Below the pieces are notes generated by a model that saw only the letters and a list, made by a program, of their open reading frames with translations, had not been told where the DNA came from and made no database searches. Made by a program: the position numbers and the translations under genes. A DNA stretch of 64,000 bases from Thalassobius sp047123305 (GTDB taxonomy: Bacteria > Pseudomonadota > Alphaproteobacteria > Rhodobacterales > Rhodobacteraceae). The stretch lies in contig NZ_CP138918.1 of assembly GCF_047123305.1 (NCBI RefSeq), positions 1,612,001 to 1,676,000 of the forward strand. Reading direction: 5' to 3'. This document shows positions 15,753-25,138 of the stretch, in pieces (the first letter of the stretch is position 1; each line of letters begins with the position of its first letter).

Positions 15753-17071
15753 CCAATCTAGAAATCGGGCTGACGTCCTTCCCGGTCCTACTGTTGATGA
15801 TCTTCCTGCGTATTCCGATCGGGCTGTCGATGTTCCTGGTCGGGCTGGGCGGTCTCTATATGGTCACTGGCGGCACCAATATGGCGCTGGCCAAGCTGAA
15901 GACGGAAACCTATTCGACCTTCTCCAGCTACTCGCTGTCGATTGTGCCGATGTTCATTCTGATGGGGCATTTCGCAACCCTTGGCGGCATGAGCCAGGCG
16001 CTGTTCAAAGCGGCTGAGGCCTTTCTAGGCCACCGTCGCGGCGGTGTGGCCATGGCCTCGGTCGGGGCCTGCGCGGGCTTCGGCTCGATCTGTGGCTCCT
16101 CGCTGGCCACCGCCGCCACCATGAGCCAGGTCGCCCTGCCAGAGCTGCGCCGCTACGGCTACTCTGGTGGCTTTTCCACCGCCACTCTGGCAGCGGGCGG
16201 CACGTTGGGTATCCTGATCCCGCCTTCGGTCATACTGGTGATCTACGCGATCCTGACCGAACAGAACATCGCCAAGCTGTTTCTGGCAGCCTTTGTGCCG
16301 GGGATTCTGGCCGCGATCGGCTATATGATCACCATCTCGATCTATGTCCGCATGCACCCTGACAGCGCCGGCGTGCGCCCGGCCATGCCGATGGCCGAAC
16401 GGTTCCGTGCCCTGGCAGAGGTCTGGCCGGTGCTGCTGGTGTTCCTGGCCGTGGTTGGCGGCATCTACGCCGGCATCTTCACCCCGACCGAGGGCGCGGC
16501 TGTTGGTGCGTTTGGCACCGGTCTGATTGCCTTCCTCAATGGCGGCCTGACCAAAGACACCTTGCTTGGCAGCTTCACCGCGACGGCCAAAAACACTGCG
16601 ATGATCTTCTTCATCGTGTTGGGGGCTGGCTTCTACAACGGGTTTCTGGCGCTGACACAGGTGCCGCAGGAACTGTCGAACTATGTGGTCGGGCTGGGCT
16701 ATTCGCCCTGGGCGATCCTGGCGATAATTCTGGCGCTGTATCTGGTCTTTGGCTGCCTGATGGACAGCCTGTCGATGATCCTGCTGACGATCCCGATCTT
16801 CTTCCCGATTATTTCGACGTTGGACTTTGGTCTGACGATGGAAGAAACGGCGATCTGGTTCGGCATCATTGTGCTGATTGTGGTTGAGGTTGGGCTAATC
16901 ACACCACCGGTGGGGATGAACCTCTTTGTTATCAATTCGATGGACCGTCTGACCCCGATGGTCGAGACCTACAAGGCCGTGATGTACTTTGTTGCCTCGG
17001 ACATCGTGCGGGTGGTCATTCTGGTCGCCTTCCCGGGGATCACCCTGTTCCTGTTGCGGATTTTCCATTGA
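15749..17071 (+). CDS. TRAP transporter large permease (DctM family)
   Basis: This 440-residue protein has about 12 transmembrane segments and the DctM pattern, including GFGSICGSSLATAATM and GGTLGILIPPSVILVIY. The only fitting start is TTG 15749, which overlaps the dctQ stop (TTGA) and lies behind AAGGGG; translation is probably coupled to dctQ. It completes the sodium-driven TRAP importer. Confidence 0.9.
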   Translation: MTNLEIGLTSFPVLLLMIFLRIPIGLSMFLVGLGGLYMVTGGTNMALAKLKTETYSTFSSYSLSIVPMFILMGHFATLGGMSQALFKAAEAFLGHRRGGVAMASVGACAGFGSICGSSLATAATMSQVALPELRRYGYSGGFSTATLAAGGTLGILIPPSVILVIYAILTEQNIAKLFLAAFVPGILAAIGYMITISIYVRMHPDSAGVRPAMPMAERFRALAEVWPVLLVFLAVVGGIYAGIFTPTEGAAVGAFGTGLIAFLNGGLTKDTLLGSFTATAKNTAMIFFIVLGAGFYNGFLALTQVPQELSNYVVGLGYSPWAILAIILALYLVFGCLMDSLSMILLTIPIFFPIISTLDFGLTMEETAIWFGIIVLIVVEVGLITPPVGMNLFVINSMDRLTPMVETYKAVMYFVASDIVRVVILVAFPGITLFLLRIFH

Positions 17072-17122
17072 TCCGGCAGGCGCGCCGGTGTGGCGATCAC
17101 AAAACTCTGCATTGACCAAAGC

Positions 17123-17148
17123 GGGGCCGGGAGCGCACTCTCGGCCCC
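17123..17148 (+). terminator. Hairpin after the TRAP operon
   Basis: GGGGCCGGGAG pairs with CTCTCGGCCCC (one G-T wobble) around a CGCA loop. There is no T-run directly after it, so termination may be inefficient or Rho-assisted. Confidence 0.5.
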
Positions 17149-17276
17149 AATGCGTTTGTGCCGCACACCCTGCCAGTTGATCTGGCGCAAGGCTGCGGGC
17201 AATTATATGCAATAATAAGAATGTGGGCGGTTGCAGCCTGCCAAAACGTCAAACAGAGGTATCGAAAAGACCCCCC

Positions 17277-18257
17277 ATGACACAGCCAAACGGCGCAGAT
17301 GCCATTACTCACAGCAAGCTGGAACACTACCCGATCACAATCTTTGCGATCATCATGGGGCTGTCCGGCCTAACCCTCGCAGTGCAGGCCGCCGAGGGTA
17401 TTTATGGCATGACGCATACCCTGTCGCATGGGATTTACGGCTTCACCTGTTTTCTCTTCTTCCTGCTGGCTATGGGGTATCTGGCCAAATGCCTGCAATA
17501 CCCCGCCGCCGTAATGGGGGAATGGCGCCATCCGGTGAAAATGGCTTTCTTTCCAGCGGTCTCGATCTCGCTGCTGCTACTTGGATCTGCCACCCTCAGC
17601 CGCAACGCGCAACTGGCCGAGTTCCTGTGGATCATCGGCATGGCGCTACAGGCGGTGCTGACGCTGGCCGTGGTCACCGGCTGGATTTCATCACGGTCTT
17701 TCCAGACCGGGCACCTCAGCCCCGCCTGGTTCATTCCAGCGGTGGGCAATGTTTTTGTCCCCATCGCGGGCGTGCCATTGGGCTATTTTGAATTGAGCTG
17801 GTATTTCATGTCCGTTGGTCTGGTGTTCTGGATCGTCCTGATGGCGCTGGTGATGAACCGTCTGATCTTCCATGACCCATTGCCCGGACGTCTGCAGCCC
17901 ACGCTGGTGATCCTGATTGCCCCGCCTGCGGTGGCGTTCCTGGCCTGGGTGCGTCTCTATGGAGAGGTCGATGCCTTCGCCCGCCTGCTGATCAACGCGG
18001 CGTATTTCTTCACCCTGCTGGTGGCACTGCAATTGCCGCGCATCCTGCGACTGCCCTTTGCGCTGAGCTTCTGGGCGCTGAGTTTCCCCTTTGCGGCGGT
18101 CACCATCGCCAGCTTCACCTTCGCCGCCAACACCGGCAGCATGGCACATCAGCTCATTGGCACCGGGCTCCTCACAGTCCTAAGCGTGATTATCCTGGGG
18201 CTGCTGCTGCGGACATGGCGTGCCATGCGGGCAGGGGAGATCTGCGTGCCAGAATGA
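17277..18257 (+). CDS. TehA/SLAC1-family (voltage-dependent anion channel) membrane protein
   Basis: This protein of 326 residues has ten predicted hydrophobic segments and the TDT/SLAC1 layout, including the opening FAIIMGLSGLTLAV and the central WFIPAVGNVFVPIAG. Family members conduct anions or are linked to tellurite resistance or C4-dicarboxylate export. The start is uncertain: ATG 17277 has no good Shine-Dalgarno, and an in-frame GTG at 17223 would add 18 polar residues. An AT-rich stretch near 17201-17220 may hold the promoter. Confidence 0.75.
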   Translation: MTQPNGADAITHSKLEHYPITIFAIIMGLSGLTLAVQAAEGIYGMTHTLSHGIYGFTCFLFFLLAMGYLAKCLQYPAAVMGEWRHPVKMAFFPAVSISLLLLGSATLSRNAQLAEFLWIIGMALQAVLTLAVVTGWISSRSFQTGHLSPAWFIPAVGNVFVPIAGVPLGYFELSWYFMSVGLVFWIVLMALVMNRLIFHDPLPGRLQPTLVILIAPPAVAFLAWVRLYGEVDAFARLLINAAYFFTLLVALQLPRILRLPFALSFWALSFPFAAVTIASFTFAANTGSMAHQLIGTGLLTVLSVIILGLLLRTWRAMRAGEICVPE

Positions 18258-18264
18258 TGCGGCC

Positions 18265-18317
18265 TTCTTCTTGGCGAAAATATCCCCGCCGGAGGCAGGC
18301 CGGGCCGCGCCCGGCCC
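18265..18317 (-). repeat. Dispersed GC-hairpin repeat A, copy 3
   Basis: Read on the minus strand, a hairpin (GGCCGGGC and GCCCGGCC around GCG) is followed by TGCCTCCGGCGGGGATATTT and a tail CGCCAAGAAGAA. It lies directly downstream of the SLAC1-like gene. Confidence 0.55.
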
Positions 18318-18326
18318 CCTTGCACG

Positions 18327-18356
18327 CCAAAAAAATGCGGCCACTGGGGCCGCATC
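18327..18356 (-). terminator. Intrinsic terminator of the acyl-CoA dehydrogenase gene
   Basis: On the minus strand, ATGCGGCC and GGCCGCAT pair around a 5-nt loop, followed by a run of T residues (seven A on the plus strand). This is a classic terminator for the gene at 18412-20100. Confidence 0.85.
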
Positions 18357-18411
18357 AGTTGGGGATGAGGGGACCCGTACCCCCTCTGGGAATTCACATT
18401 GGGGGCGGGTG

Positions 18412-20100
18412 TCAGCCCAACAGACGGCGGGCGATGACCTGAGCCTGAATTTCGGCAGCCCCTTCAAAGATGTTGAGGATCCGGGCATCACAAAGGATCC
18501 GGCTGACCTGATATTCCAGCGCAAAACCGTTGCCACCGTGGATTTGCAGCGCATTGTCCGCCGATGCCCAGGCCACGCGGGCGCCAAGCAGCTTGGCCAT
18601 GCCGGCCTCCAAATCGCAGCGCTGATCGTGGTCCTTTTCCCAGGCTGAGAAATAGGTCAACTGACGGGCAATCATGATCTCTACCGCCATCATCGCCAGC
18701 TTGCCCGAGACGCGCGGGAAGTTGATCAGCGATTTGCCGAACTGCTTGCGGTCATTGGCGTATTGCATGCCGACCTCCAGCGCGTTCTGCGCCACGCCAA
18801 TGGCACGGGCAGCGGTCTGGATGCGGGCGGCCTCAAAGGTCTTCATCAGCTGTTTGAAACCCTGACCTTCTTCGCCCCCAAGGAGGTTTTCGCCCTTCAC
18901 CTTGAAGCCGTCAAATCCCAGTTCGTATTCCTTCATTCCCCGATAGCCCAGCACCTCAATCTCGCCGCCGGTCATGCCTTCCGTGGGGAAGGGGTTTGCG
19001 TCGTCGCCCGGGGTTTTCTCTGCCAGGAACATCGAAAGGCCGCGGTGGTCAGCGCTGTCTGGATCGGTGCGTGCCAGCAGGGTCATCACATGGGTGCGGG
19101 CGGCGTGGGTGATCCAGGTCTTGTTGCCGGTCACGGTGTAGTCGCCATCGTCCCCTTTCACCGCACGTGTCCGCAGCGAACCAAGGTCAGAGCCGGTGTT
19201 TGGTTCGGTGAAAACGGCAGTGGGCAGGGTTTCGCCGCTGGCCAATTTCGGCAACCACTGTTCTTTCTGCGCCTCGGTGCCGCCTGCAAGGATCAGCTCG
19301 GCGGCGATTTCAGAGCGGGTGCCAAGAGACCCAACGCCGATATAGCCGCGCGACAGTTCTTCCGACACCACCACCATCGAGGCTTTGGACATGCCAAGGC
19401 CACCAAACTCTTCCGGGATGGTCAGGCCAAAGACGCCCATTTCGGCCAGTTCTTCGATGACCTCCATCGGGATCAACTCGTCCTTGAGGTGCCATTCATG
19501 CGCTTCGGGGATCACTCGCTCATCTGCATAGCGGCGGAACTGATCGCGGATCATCTCCAGCTCTTCGTCCAGACCGGTGGCGCCGAAGGTGGCAAAGCCA
19601 GCGTTGTCCTGCATCAGCTCCATCAGGGCGGTGCGGGCGGCCTGGCTGTTGCCGCTGTCACACAGGGTCATAACGGCGGGCTGCATCAACCCGCGCATCT
19701 CATCCTGGGTGAGGCCCAGATCCTGCAAGCGGATGATTTCGTTCTGGCTCATCGGAATGCCGCCATAGATCTGCCAGAGGTATTCGCCAAAAGCGATCTG
19801 GTGGATCAGCTGTTCCATTTTGCCAAACTTGCCTTCACCCGACAGCTTTTCGGCCCAGGCCTGCATCTGTTTGAGCGAAAAGGCATAGGTCGCCAGCCAG
19901 GACAGGCCGTGGGCGGCGGTCTGGTTTTCCTCCAGCAATGCGCCCGAGACGCGGCCATCAACGGATACAGCGTCACGCACCCGCGTGGTGGCGGTTTCCA
20001 GCAGCGCCTCGACCGGGGCCACAGCCGCGCCGGTCAGGGTCAGGAGATCGGGGAGAAGGGCGTCTTTCGTCATCGTCACGTCCTGTCCATCATGAGCCAT
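18412..20100 (-). CDS. mcd: Acyl-CoA dehydrogenase with N-terminal extension, probable methylsuccinyl-CoA dehydrogenase
   Basis: This 562-residue flavoprotein carries an N-terminal extension of about 150 residues before the usual acyl-CoA dehydrogenase core (FTEPNTGSDLGSLRT near 290, RKQFGKSLINFPRVSGKLA near 450, IHGGNGFALEYQVSRILCDARI near 520). That length and extension are typical of methylsuccinyl-CoA dehydrogenase of the ethylmalonyl-CoA pathway, which oxidises (2S)-methylsuccinyl-CoA to mesaconyl-CoA during acetyl-CoA assimilation. Other pathway genes are not in the window. ATG 20100 has GAGGAA upstream; ATG 20073 is a weaker alternative. Confidence 0.75.
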   Translation of the reverse strand: MAHDGQDVTMTKDALLPDLLTLTGAAVAPVEALLETATTRVRDAVSVDGRVSGALLEENQTAAHGLSWLATYAFSLKQMQAWAEKLSGEGKFGKMEQLIHQIAFGEYLWQIYGGIPMSQNEIIRLQDLGLTQDEMRGLMQPAVMTLCDSGNSQAARTALMELMQDNAGFATFGATGLDEELEMIRDQFRRYADERVIPEAHEWHLKDELIPMEVIEELAEMGVFGLTIPEEFGGLGMSKASMVVVSEELSRGYIGVGSLGTRSEIAAELILAGGTEAQKEQWLPKLASGETLPTAVFTEPNTGSDLGSLRTRAVKGDDGDYTVTGNKTWITHAARTHVMTLLARTDPDSADHRGLSMFLAEKTPGDDANPFPTEGMTGGEIEVLGYRGMKEYELGFDGFKVKGENLLGGEEGQGFKQLMKTFEAARIQTAARAIGVAQNALEVGMQYANDRKQFGKSLINFPRVSGKLAMMAVEIMIARQLTYFSAWEKDHDQRCDLEAGMAKLLGARVAWASADNALQIHGGNGFALEYQVSRILCDARILNIFEGAAEIQAQVIARRLLG

Positions 20101-20244
20101 GAATCAATTCCTCGTTTTGCTGCACTGTGCATATCTATTTCGCAGTCGCAGCGCAACAAAAATACCCGTACGTAGAAAAACGGTTCTGATAATTGCGTGA
20201 CCGATTTCTCTGCCCGCACCGTGTCAGACGTGTTAAGAGGCCGT

Positions 20245-21015
20245 ATGGACATGCTTTTTTCGCTTATCAGCCCCGAGACATATTTGATCGCTTTTGTCAT
20301 CGCGCTTGGCGCCGGGGTGATCAAAGGCATGGTGGGATTTGCTATGCCCATGATCCTGATTTCCGGCCTCAGCTCTGTCATTTCGCCCGAACTGGCGCTG
20401 GCAGGATTGATGCTGCCGACGCTGGCCACCAACGGTTGGCAGGCGCTGCGGCAGGGGCGGCAGGCGGCCTGGGAATCGATGAAGCGGTTTCGTGTGTTCA
20501 TGCTGATCGGTGGCATCGCGATCCTGTCCAGCGCGCAGCTGGTGCGGTATCTGGAGCCTGAGACAATGCTTTTGATGATCGGCGCACCCGTGACCGTCTT
20601 TGCCCTGATCCAACTGGCCGGTGTGCAGCTGCGTCTGCCGCAGAAAGGGCGCAGATTGATCGAAGCAGCCATTGCGGCGGTGGCTGGGTTTGTTGGCGGG
20701 CTTTCAGGTGTTTGGGGGCCTCCGACGGTGATGTATCTCACCGCGCTGGAGACCCCGAAAGGGGAACAACTGCGCGTACAGGGCGTGATTTACGGCCTTG
20801 GCGCGCTGGTTTTGTTCCTGGCACACATCAGTTCCGGAGTGGTGAAAACGGACACGGTGGTCTTCTCCGCGTCCCTGCTGGTGCCTGCTTTGCTGGGAAC
20901 CTGGGTCGGTTTCCAGCTTCATGAGCGGATTGATCAGGCCGCGTTCAAAAAGGCGACGCTGATCGTCCTGCTGGTTGCGGCGCTGAACCTTCTGCGCCGC
21001 GCCCTGATCGGTTAA
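20245..21015 (+). CDS. TauE/SafE-family sulfite or sulfonate exporter-like permease
   Basis: This membrane protein of 256 residues has about eight hydrophobic segments and two TauE/SafE-like halves (ALGAGVIKGMVGFAMPMILI near residue 15; AAVAGFVGGLSGVWGPPTVMYL near 145). The family exports sulfite, sulfoacetate or similar anions; no sulfonate gene is adjacent, so the substrate is open. ATG 20245 follows AGAGG; a GTG at 20197 would add 16 residues. Its stop codon overlaps the convergent stop of the Xre gene. Confidence 0.75.
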   Translation: MDMLFSLISPETYLIAFVIALGAGVIKGMVGFAMPMILISGLSSVISPELALAGLMLPTLATNGWQALRQGRQAAWESMKRFRVFMLIGGIAILSSAQLVRYLEPETMLLMIGAPVTVFALIQLAGVQLRLPQKGRRLIEAAIAAVAGFVGGLSGVWGPPTVMYLTALETPKGEQLRVQGVIYGLGALVLFLAHISSGVVKTDTVVFSASLLVPALLGTWVGFQLHERIDQAAFKKATLIVLLVAALNLLRRALIG

Positions 21016-21389
21016 TGGCCGTTCTGGCCATGCTCCGCCGGGACGTAACCGGCAACCGCATCGATAAAGGACCGGATCTGCGCTTTCAGGCGATCGTCCT
21101 GGATCTTGCTGAACACGGCGGCGATACGGGCGGTTTCTTCATCGATGACAGGGGTGGAGTCATCGGCGGTCTGATCCAGACCTTCGAAGAAGTATGCCGG
21201 CGGCACGTTCAGGATGTTTGCGATTTCGAACAGCTTGCTGGCCGAGATACGGTTACGTCCTAGTTCATACTTTTGCACTTGCTGGAAAGAGATGCTCAAC
21301 CCCTTGGCAACATCGGTCTGAGTGAGACCGCGCAGAACGCGAAGGTTTTTGAGTTTCTTGCCGACGTGGACATCTACTGGGTGTGACAT
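21012..21389 (-). CDS. Xre-family HTH transcriptional regulator
   Basis: This 125-residue protein has an N-terminal Cro/C1 HTH (GLTQTDVAKGLSISFQQVQKYE near residues 20-40), then PPAYFFEGL and an acidic helical C-terminus. It resembles the short Xre regulators conserved in rhizobia and roseobacters (PraR/SinR-like). It reads away from the LysR-type gene at 21623 and shares its upstream region. The target is unknown. Confidence 0.8.
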   Translation of the reverse strand: MSHPVDVHVGKKLKNLRVLRGLTQTDVAKGLSISFQQVQKYELGRNRISASKLFEIANILNVPPAYFFEGLDQTADDSTPVIDEETARIAAVFSKIQDDRLKAQIRSFIDAVAGYVPAEHGQNGH

Positions 21390-21622
21390 GTAATTCTCCG
21401 TGAGTGAGACTACTCTAAGAAGTATTCAATTCTACCCGTTTCAATCAATTGATTAGAAATTTCCGACTCCGGCATGCGGATCATCCATTGATGTATGATT
21501 TGTTTACCGGTAGAGTAAAGCCCCAAGAAAAAGAGACTTTCGGCGCTTTCGCTTCACTCGCGGACCCGACGTTAACCAAAACCGAGTACCAGTGAACGGG
21601 TGTGCAACCCAAGGAGATCTCT
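21390..21622. promoter_or_regulatory. Divergent control region between Xre and LysR-type genes
   Basis: This 233-nt AT-richer gap holds a 12-nt perfect palindrome AATCAATTGATT at 21443-21454 and TACCGGTA inside TTTACCGGTAGAGTAAA at 21504-21520. Either could be an operator for the neighbouring regulators. No clear -35/-10 pair was found. Confidence 0.4.
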
Positions 21623-22525
21623 GTGGCTGAGCAGAAGAATCACCCATTGCTGTTTGAAATGTTGCGCTCCTTTACCACTCTGGCGGAGACATTGAACCTG
21701 TCTCGCGCGGTCGAGCAAATGGGCACAACCCGTCAAACTGTGCGCCGACATATCAGCACCTTGGAGCAGATAAAAGGGGAGCGGTTGTTCATTGTGGATG
21801 ACCGCCAGTACCACCTGACTGAGGCCGGGCGGCACGCGCTGCAGGAGGCACAGGATATTCAGGCACGCGGGTTGTCATGGTTGAACAATGAGGCCGGCCA
21901 TCGCGGCGGATTGCATCATATTGTCAAACGCGACGGGAGCGGATGGTTCTTCTATCTGCAGCAGCATTCCCTGCAAAAGATCTGGACCGGTCAGTCAGAG
22001 TTGCTCAAGGCAGGGGTAAAGTGTTGGGCGGACGCCGAAGGCGAAATCACCCATGAGGCTTTCGACCTGGTGCGCCCCTATCTGATGGTGTTCCGCCGGG
22101 CCTCTGTGGGCTGGGTCTGCTCGGCTGTTGGCGGGCAAAGTTCCTATGCAACCTGGTATGGTAAGCGCTGGGAGTACAGCGCCGTCGGGCGCGAAGTTCC
22201 GCGTCTTCCAGGGGGACAGGAACACGCCTCGCAGTTGCATCAGCCCTTTGAAGAAGTGCGCGCGTCACGGGGGATGCGCTACGACCACATTCACACCCGA
22301 ATGGACCGGGGTATTGAGGGGCAGACAGAGCCGATCAGCTTCAAGCGATTGCTGTTGGGCTGCCGCTATCCGGACGACAGTTTTGCGCTCGCCTCGCTGG
22401 TGGTACGGAGCCACGATTTGGAAATTGGCGGGGTGTCACAGGCAGAGATTGAGACGATGCCGGACGATCTGCTTATGGATGAGATTTCACCTAAGCCATC
22501 TGGTGGTCAAGACAACTCACCGTAG
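21623..22525 (+). CDS. LysR-type HTH protein with an atypical C-terminal domain
   Basis: This protein of 300 residues has a winged HTH of LysR type in the first 65 residues (LFEMLRSFTTLAETLNLSRA, then TTRQTVRRHISTLEQIKGERLF). After it, the usual periplasmic-binding-like effector domain is not recognisable. Instead there is a domain rich in Trp and Arg (GGLHHIVKRDGSGWFFYL, GWVCSAVGGQSSYATWYGKRWEYS). GTG 21623 was chosen because AAGGAG lies 6 nt upstream. A gene of unknown function follows 41 nt downstream, so the two form a likely operon. The function is unknown; transcriptional control is inferred from the HTH. Confidence 0.7.
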   Translation: MAEQKNHPLLFEMLRSFTTLAETLNLSRAVEQMGTTRQTVRRHISTLEQIKGERLFIVDDRQYHLTEAGRHALQEAQDIQARGLSWLNNEAGHRGGLHHIVKRDGSGWFFYLQQHSLQKIWTGQSELLKAGVKCWADAEGEITHEAFDLVRPYLMVFRRASVGWVCSAVGGQSSYATWYGKRWEYSAVGREVPRLPGGQEHASQLHQPFEEVRASRGMRYDHIHTRMDRGIEGQTEPISFKRLLLGCRYPDDSFALASLVVRSHDLEIGGVSQAEIETMPDDLLMDEISPKPSGGQDNSP

Positions 22526-22566
22526 GTTGGGCATCCTATTCCTGTGTCTAAGCACAGGAGAAAACA

Positions 22567-23283
22567 ATGACAATTCAAGATGTATTCGACGGCGCGCGTT
22601 ATCTTACGCAGACAATCAATACATTAACGGCCCATCAGCTAGAGCTGACGGTGGGCGACGATTTCGAGGAATATGCTCGTATCGTTGCTGCGGGCCGGCC
22701 GCAGCAGCCGCTGGGGCCACCGTTTGACTCGGCAAAGACATTTTTACCAAAGGCCCGAGGGATTTGGGTGGTTGGTCACAACCCGAAAGGCAAGTTGGTG
22801 CACACCCAGGCGATGCGGTTGCTGGATCTCTGTGATCAAACTCTGGCGCGCTATCTCAGCAGCCGTTTTGTCGAGTTTCCGCCCGGTGGCGTGGGGGTCG
22901 ATATGGAGGGCTCGTGGTTTCGTCCGGGGCCGGGTGCGCAGCAGATCACTGGCCGCGCGGTCTATCACGGGGAGATGTGGCTGGCAGATGATTCGGCCTA
23001 TCGGGGACGGGGATTGATCGATGTTCTGGCCCGTTTCGCCTTCTTGACCTCAATGTTGCACTGGCAGCCGGATCATGTTTTCGGCTTCATTCTGCGCCCT
23101 GTGGCGCGGCGCGGGCTGGCTGAGCGCGAAGGCTATATGCACAGCGATCCCTATTGCTTGAGCTGGAAAATAGATGGGCGCAACGCGCCGATGGACTGCA
23201 ACATGGTCTGGATGGCGCTCAATGATCTGCGCCACGTGATGCACGTCCCCTTGGACGAACGGGTGATGGCTGTCTCTGCTTGA
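22567..23283 (+). CDS. Protein of unknown function paired with the LysR-type gene
   Basis: I do not recognise this 238-residue protein. It has no signal peptide and no membrane helix. A central stretch (IWVVGHNPKGKLVHTQAMRLLDL) and a later one (GEMWLADDSAYRGRGLIDVLARFAFL, then PDHVFGFI) loosely resemble a GNAT acyltransferase fold, where an RGxG-like loop binds acyl-CoA; this is a weak guess. It is rich in Trp, Met and Arg. AGGAGAAA precedes the ATG. It is presumably co-transcribed with the upstream HTH gene. Confidence 0.65.
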   Translation: MTIQDVFDGARYLTQTINTLTAHQLELTVGDDFEEYARIVAAGRPQQPLGPPFDSAKTFLPKARGIWVVGHNPKGKLVHTQAMRLLDLCDQTLARYLSSRFVEFPPGGVGVDMEGSWFRPGPGAQQITGRAVYHGEMWLADDSAYRGRGLIDVLARFAFLTSMLHWQPDHVFGFILRPVARRGLAEREGYMHSDPYCLSWKIDGRNAPMDCNMVWMALNDLRHVMHVPLDERVMAVSA

Positions 23284-23402
23284 GTGCTGAATGCAGATGA
23301 TGCCCCGGAAGAGGGGCCGGGACATCATCATTTGCGTTGCGCACTCTCGTAAGGGTTGCGGTCTCTGTCGCAGACCCTACAGGAGCGTATTTTGCAGGCC
23401 GT

Positions 23403-25001
23403 TTAGCCGATTGCAGCGGCCTTCACGTCATCGTCGATATGCGGCACATACTGTTCGAAGTTGTCTGCGAACATGGTCACCAGCTTGGCGGCCTGCGCGT
23501 CATAGGCGGCTTTGTCTTCCCAGGTCTGGCGCGGGTCCAGCAGCTGGTCGTCGACACCGGGCACTGACACCGGCACGTCGAAGCCGAAGTTTTCATCCTT
23601 GCGGAATTCCACTTCGTTCAACGAGCCTTCCAAGGCGGCGGTCAGCAGGCCACGGGTGGCCTTGATCGGCATCCGTGAACCGGTACCAAAGGCGCCGCCA
23701 GTCCAGCCGGTGTTCACCAGCCAGCAGGTTGCGCCATGTTTGGCGATCTTTTCGCGCAGCAGGTTGCCGTAGGCCTCAGGGCGGCGCGGCATGAACGGCG
23801 CGCCGAAACAGGTCGAGAAGGTCGGCTCTGGCTCAACAACACCTCGTTCGGTGCCCGGCGTCTTCGAGGTGAAGCCAGACAGGAAGTGATACATGGCCTG
23901 GGCCGGGGTCAGACGGGCGATCGGCGGCAGGACACCGTAGGCGTCACAGGTCAGCAGGATCACGTTCTTCGGATGACCACCCAGGGCGCTCTCGGACGAG
24001 TTCGAGATGTAGTCCAGCGGGTAGGCGCAGCGCATGTTCTGCGTCAGGCTGGCGTCATCGAAGTCCAGTTCGAAGGTTTCTTCGTCATAGACCATGTTCT
24101 CGATCACGGTGCCGAACTTTTCGGTTGTGGCGTAGATCTCGGGCTCGGCTTCCGGGTTCAGACCGATGGTCTTGGCATAGCAGCCGCCTTCAAAGTTGAA
24201 GGTGCCACGATCGGACCAGCCGTGTTCGTCGTCACCGATCAGGGTGCGCGACGGATCTGCCGACAGGGTGGTTTTACCGGTGCCCGACAGGCCAAAGAAG
24301 ATGGCGGTGTCGACCGGGTTGCCAATGGCGTGGTTGGCCGAGCAGTGCATCGGCATGATGCCTTTTTCCGGCAGCAGGTAGTTCAGCAGGGTGAAGACCG
24401 ATTTCTTGTTCTCACCGGCGTATTGGGTGCCGCCGATCAGGATCAGCTTCTTTTCGAAGTTCATCGCGATCACGGTTTCCGAACGGCAGTTGTGACGCTC
24501 TGGGTCAGCGCTGAAGCTGGGGCAGTTGATGACGGTGAAATCCGACACAAAGCTGTCCAGCGCCTCGCGTTCGGGGCGGCGCAGCAGGTGGCGAATGAAG
24601 AGGTTGTGCCAGGCCAGCTCTGTCACCATACGCACGTTGATCGAATGGGTCGGGTCAGCGCCACCCACCAGATCCTGCACGTAATAGTCCTTGCCCTTCA
24701 TGTGCTCCAGCATATCCGCATGGAGCGCATCGAAGCCTTCGGGCGACATCGCTTTGTTGTTTTCCCACCAGATCTTGTCGGCAACATCTGCCGTCTTGAC
24801 CACGTGTTTGTCTTTGGGGGAACGGCCGGTAAACCTGCCGGTCGTTACGAGGAAGGCGCCGCCCTTGCCGAGCTTGCCTTCGTTGTTCTTGAGCGCGGCT
24901 TCGATCAGCGCGGGCTCCATGAGGTTATAATAGACATCGCCCAGCCCTTTGATCCCTTGATCCTCAAGCTGGAATTGCGGGTTTACCCGTCCAAATGTCA
25001 T
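23403..25001 (-). CDS. pckA: Phosphoenolpyruvate carboxykinase (ATP)
   Basis: This 532-residue enzyme converts oxaloacetate and ATP to PEP, the entry step of gluconeogenesis. The nucleotide and metal motifs are intact: FFGLSGTGKTTLSADPSR, LIGDDEHGW and an Arg-rich substrate region. ATG 25001 was chosen because the family N-terminus begins there and AGGAG lies upstream; a long in-frame extension to 25160 would run over the control repeats. It is divergent from chvI, a synteny common in alphaproteobacteria. Confidence 0.96.
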   Translation of the reverse strand: MTFGRVNPQFQLEDQGIKGLGDVYYNLMEPALIEAALKNNEGKLGKGGAFLVTTGRFTGRSPKDKHVVKTADVADKIWWENNKAMSPEGFDALHADMLEHMKGKDYYVQDLVGGADPTHSINVRMVTELAWHNLFIRHLLRRPEREALDSFVSDFTVINCPSFSADPERHNCRSETVIAMNFEKKLILIGGTQYAGENKKSVFTLLNYLLPEKGIMPMHCSANHAIGNPVDTAIFFGLSGTGKTTLSADPSRTLIGDDEHGWSDRGTFNFEGGCYAKTIGLNPEAEPEIYATTEKFGTVIENMVYDEETFELDFDDASLTQNMRCAYPLDYISNSSESALGGHPKNVILLTCDAYGVLPPIARLTPAQAMYHFLSGFTSKTPGTERGVVEPEPTFSTCFGAPFMPRRPEAYGNLLREKIAKHGATCWLVNTGWTGGAFGTGSRMPIKATRGLLTAALEGSLNEVEFRKDENFGFDVPVSVPGVDDQLLDPRQTWEDKAAYDAQAAKLVTMFADNFEQYVPHIDDDVKAAAIG

Positions 25002-25138
25002 GTTGCCTAGCTCCTGTATCCGTGTGTCCGTCACGGAATTTTTGCCACCGGGCACGAAACTCCACTTTCGCGCCAGATCGGGCGCAACACCCGATGTTTG
25101 GCTCATAACATGTCGATTATGTGAAGGAACAGGACGGT

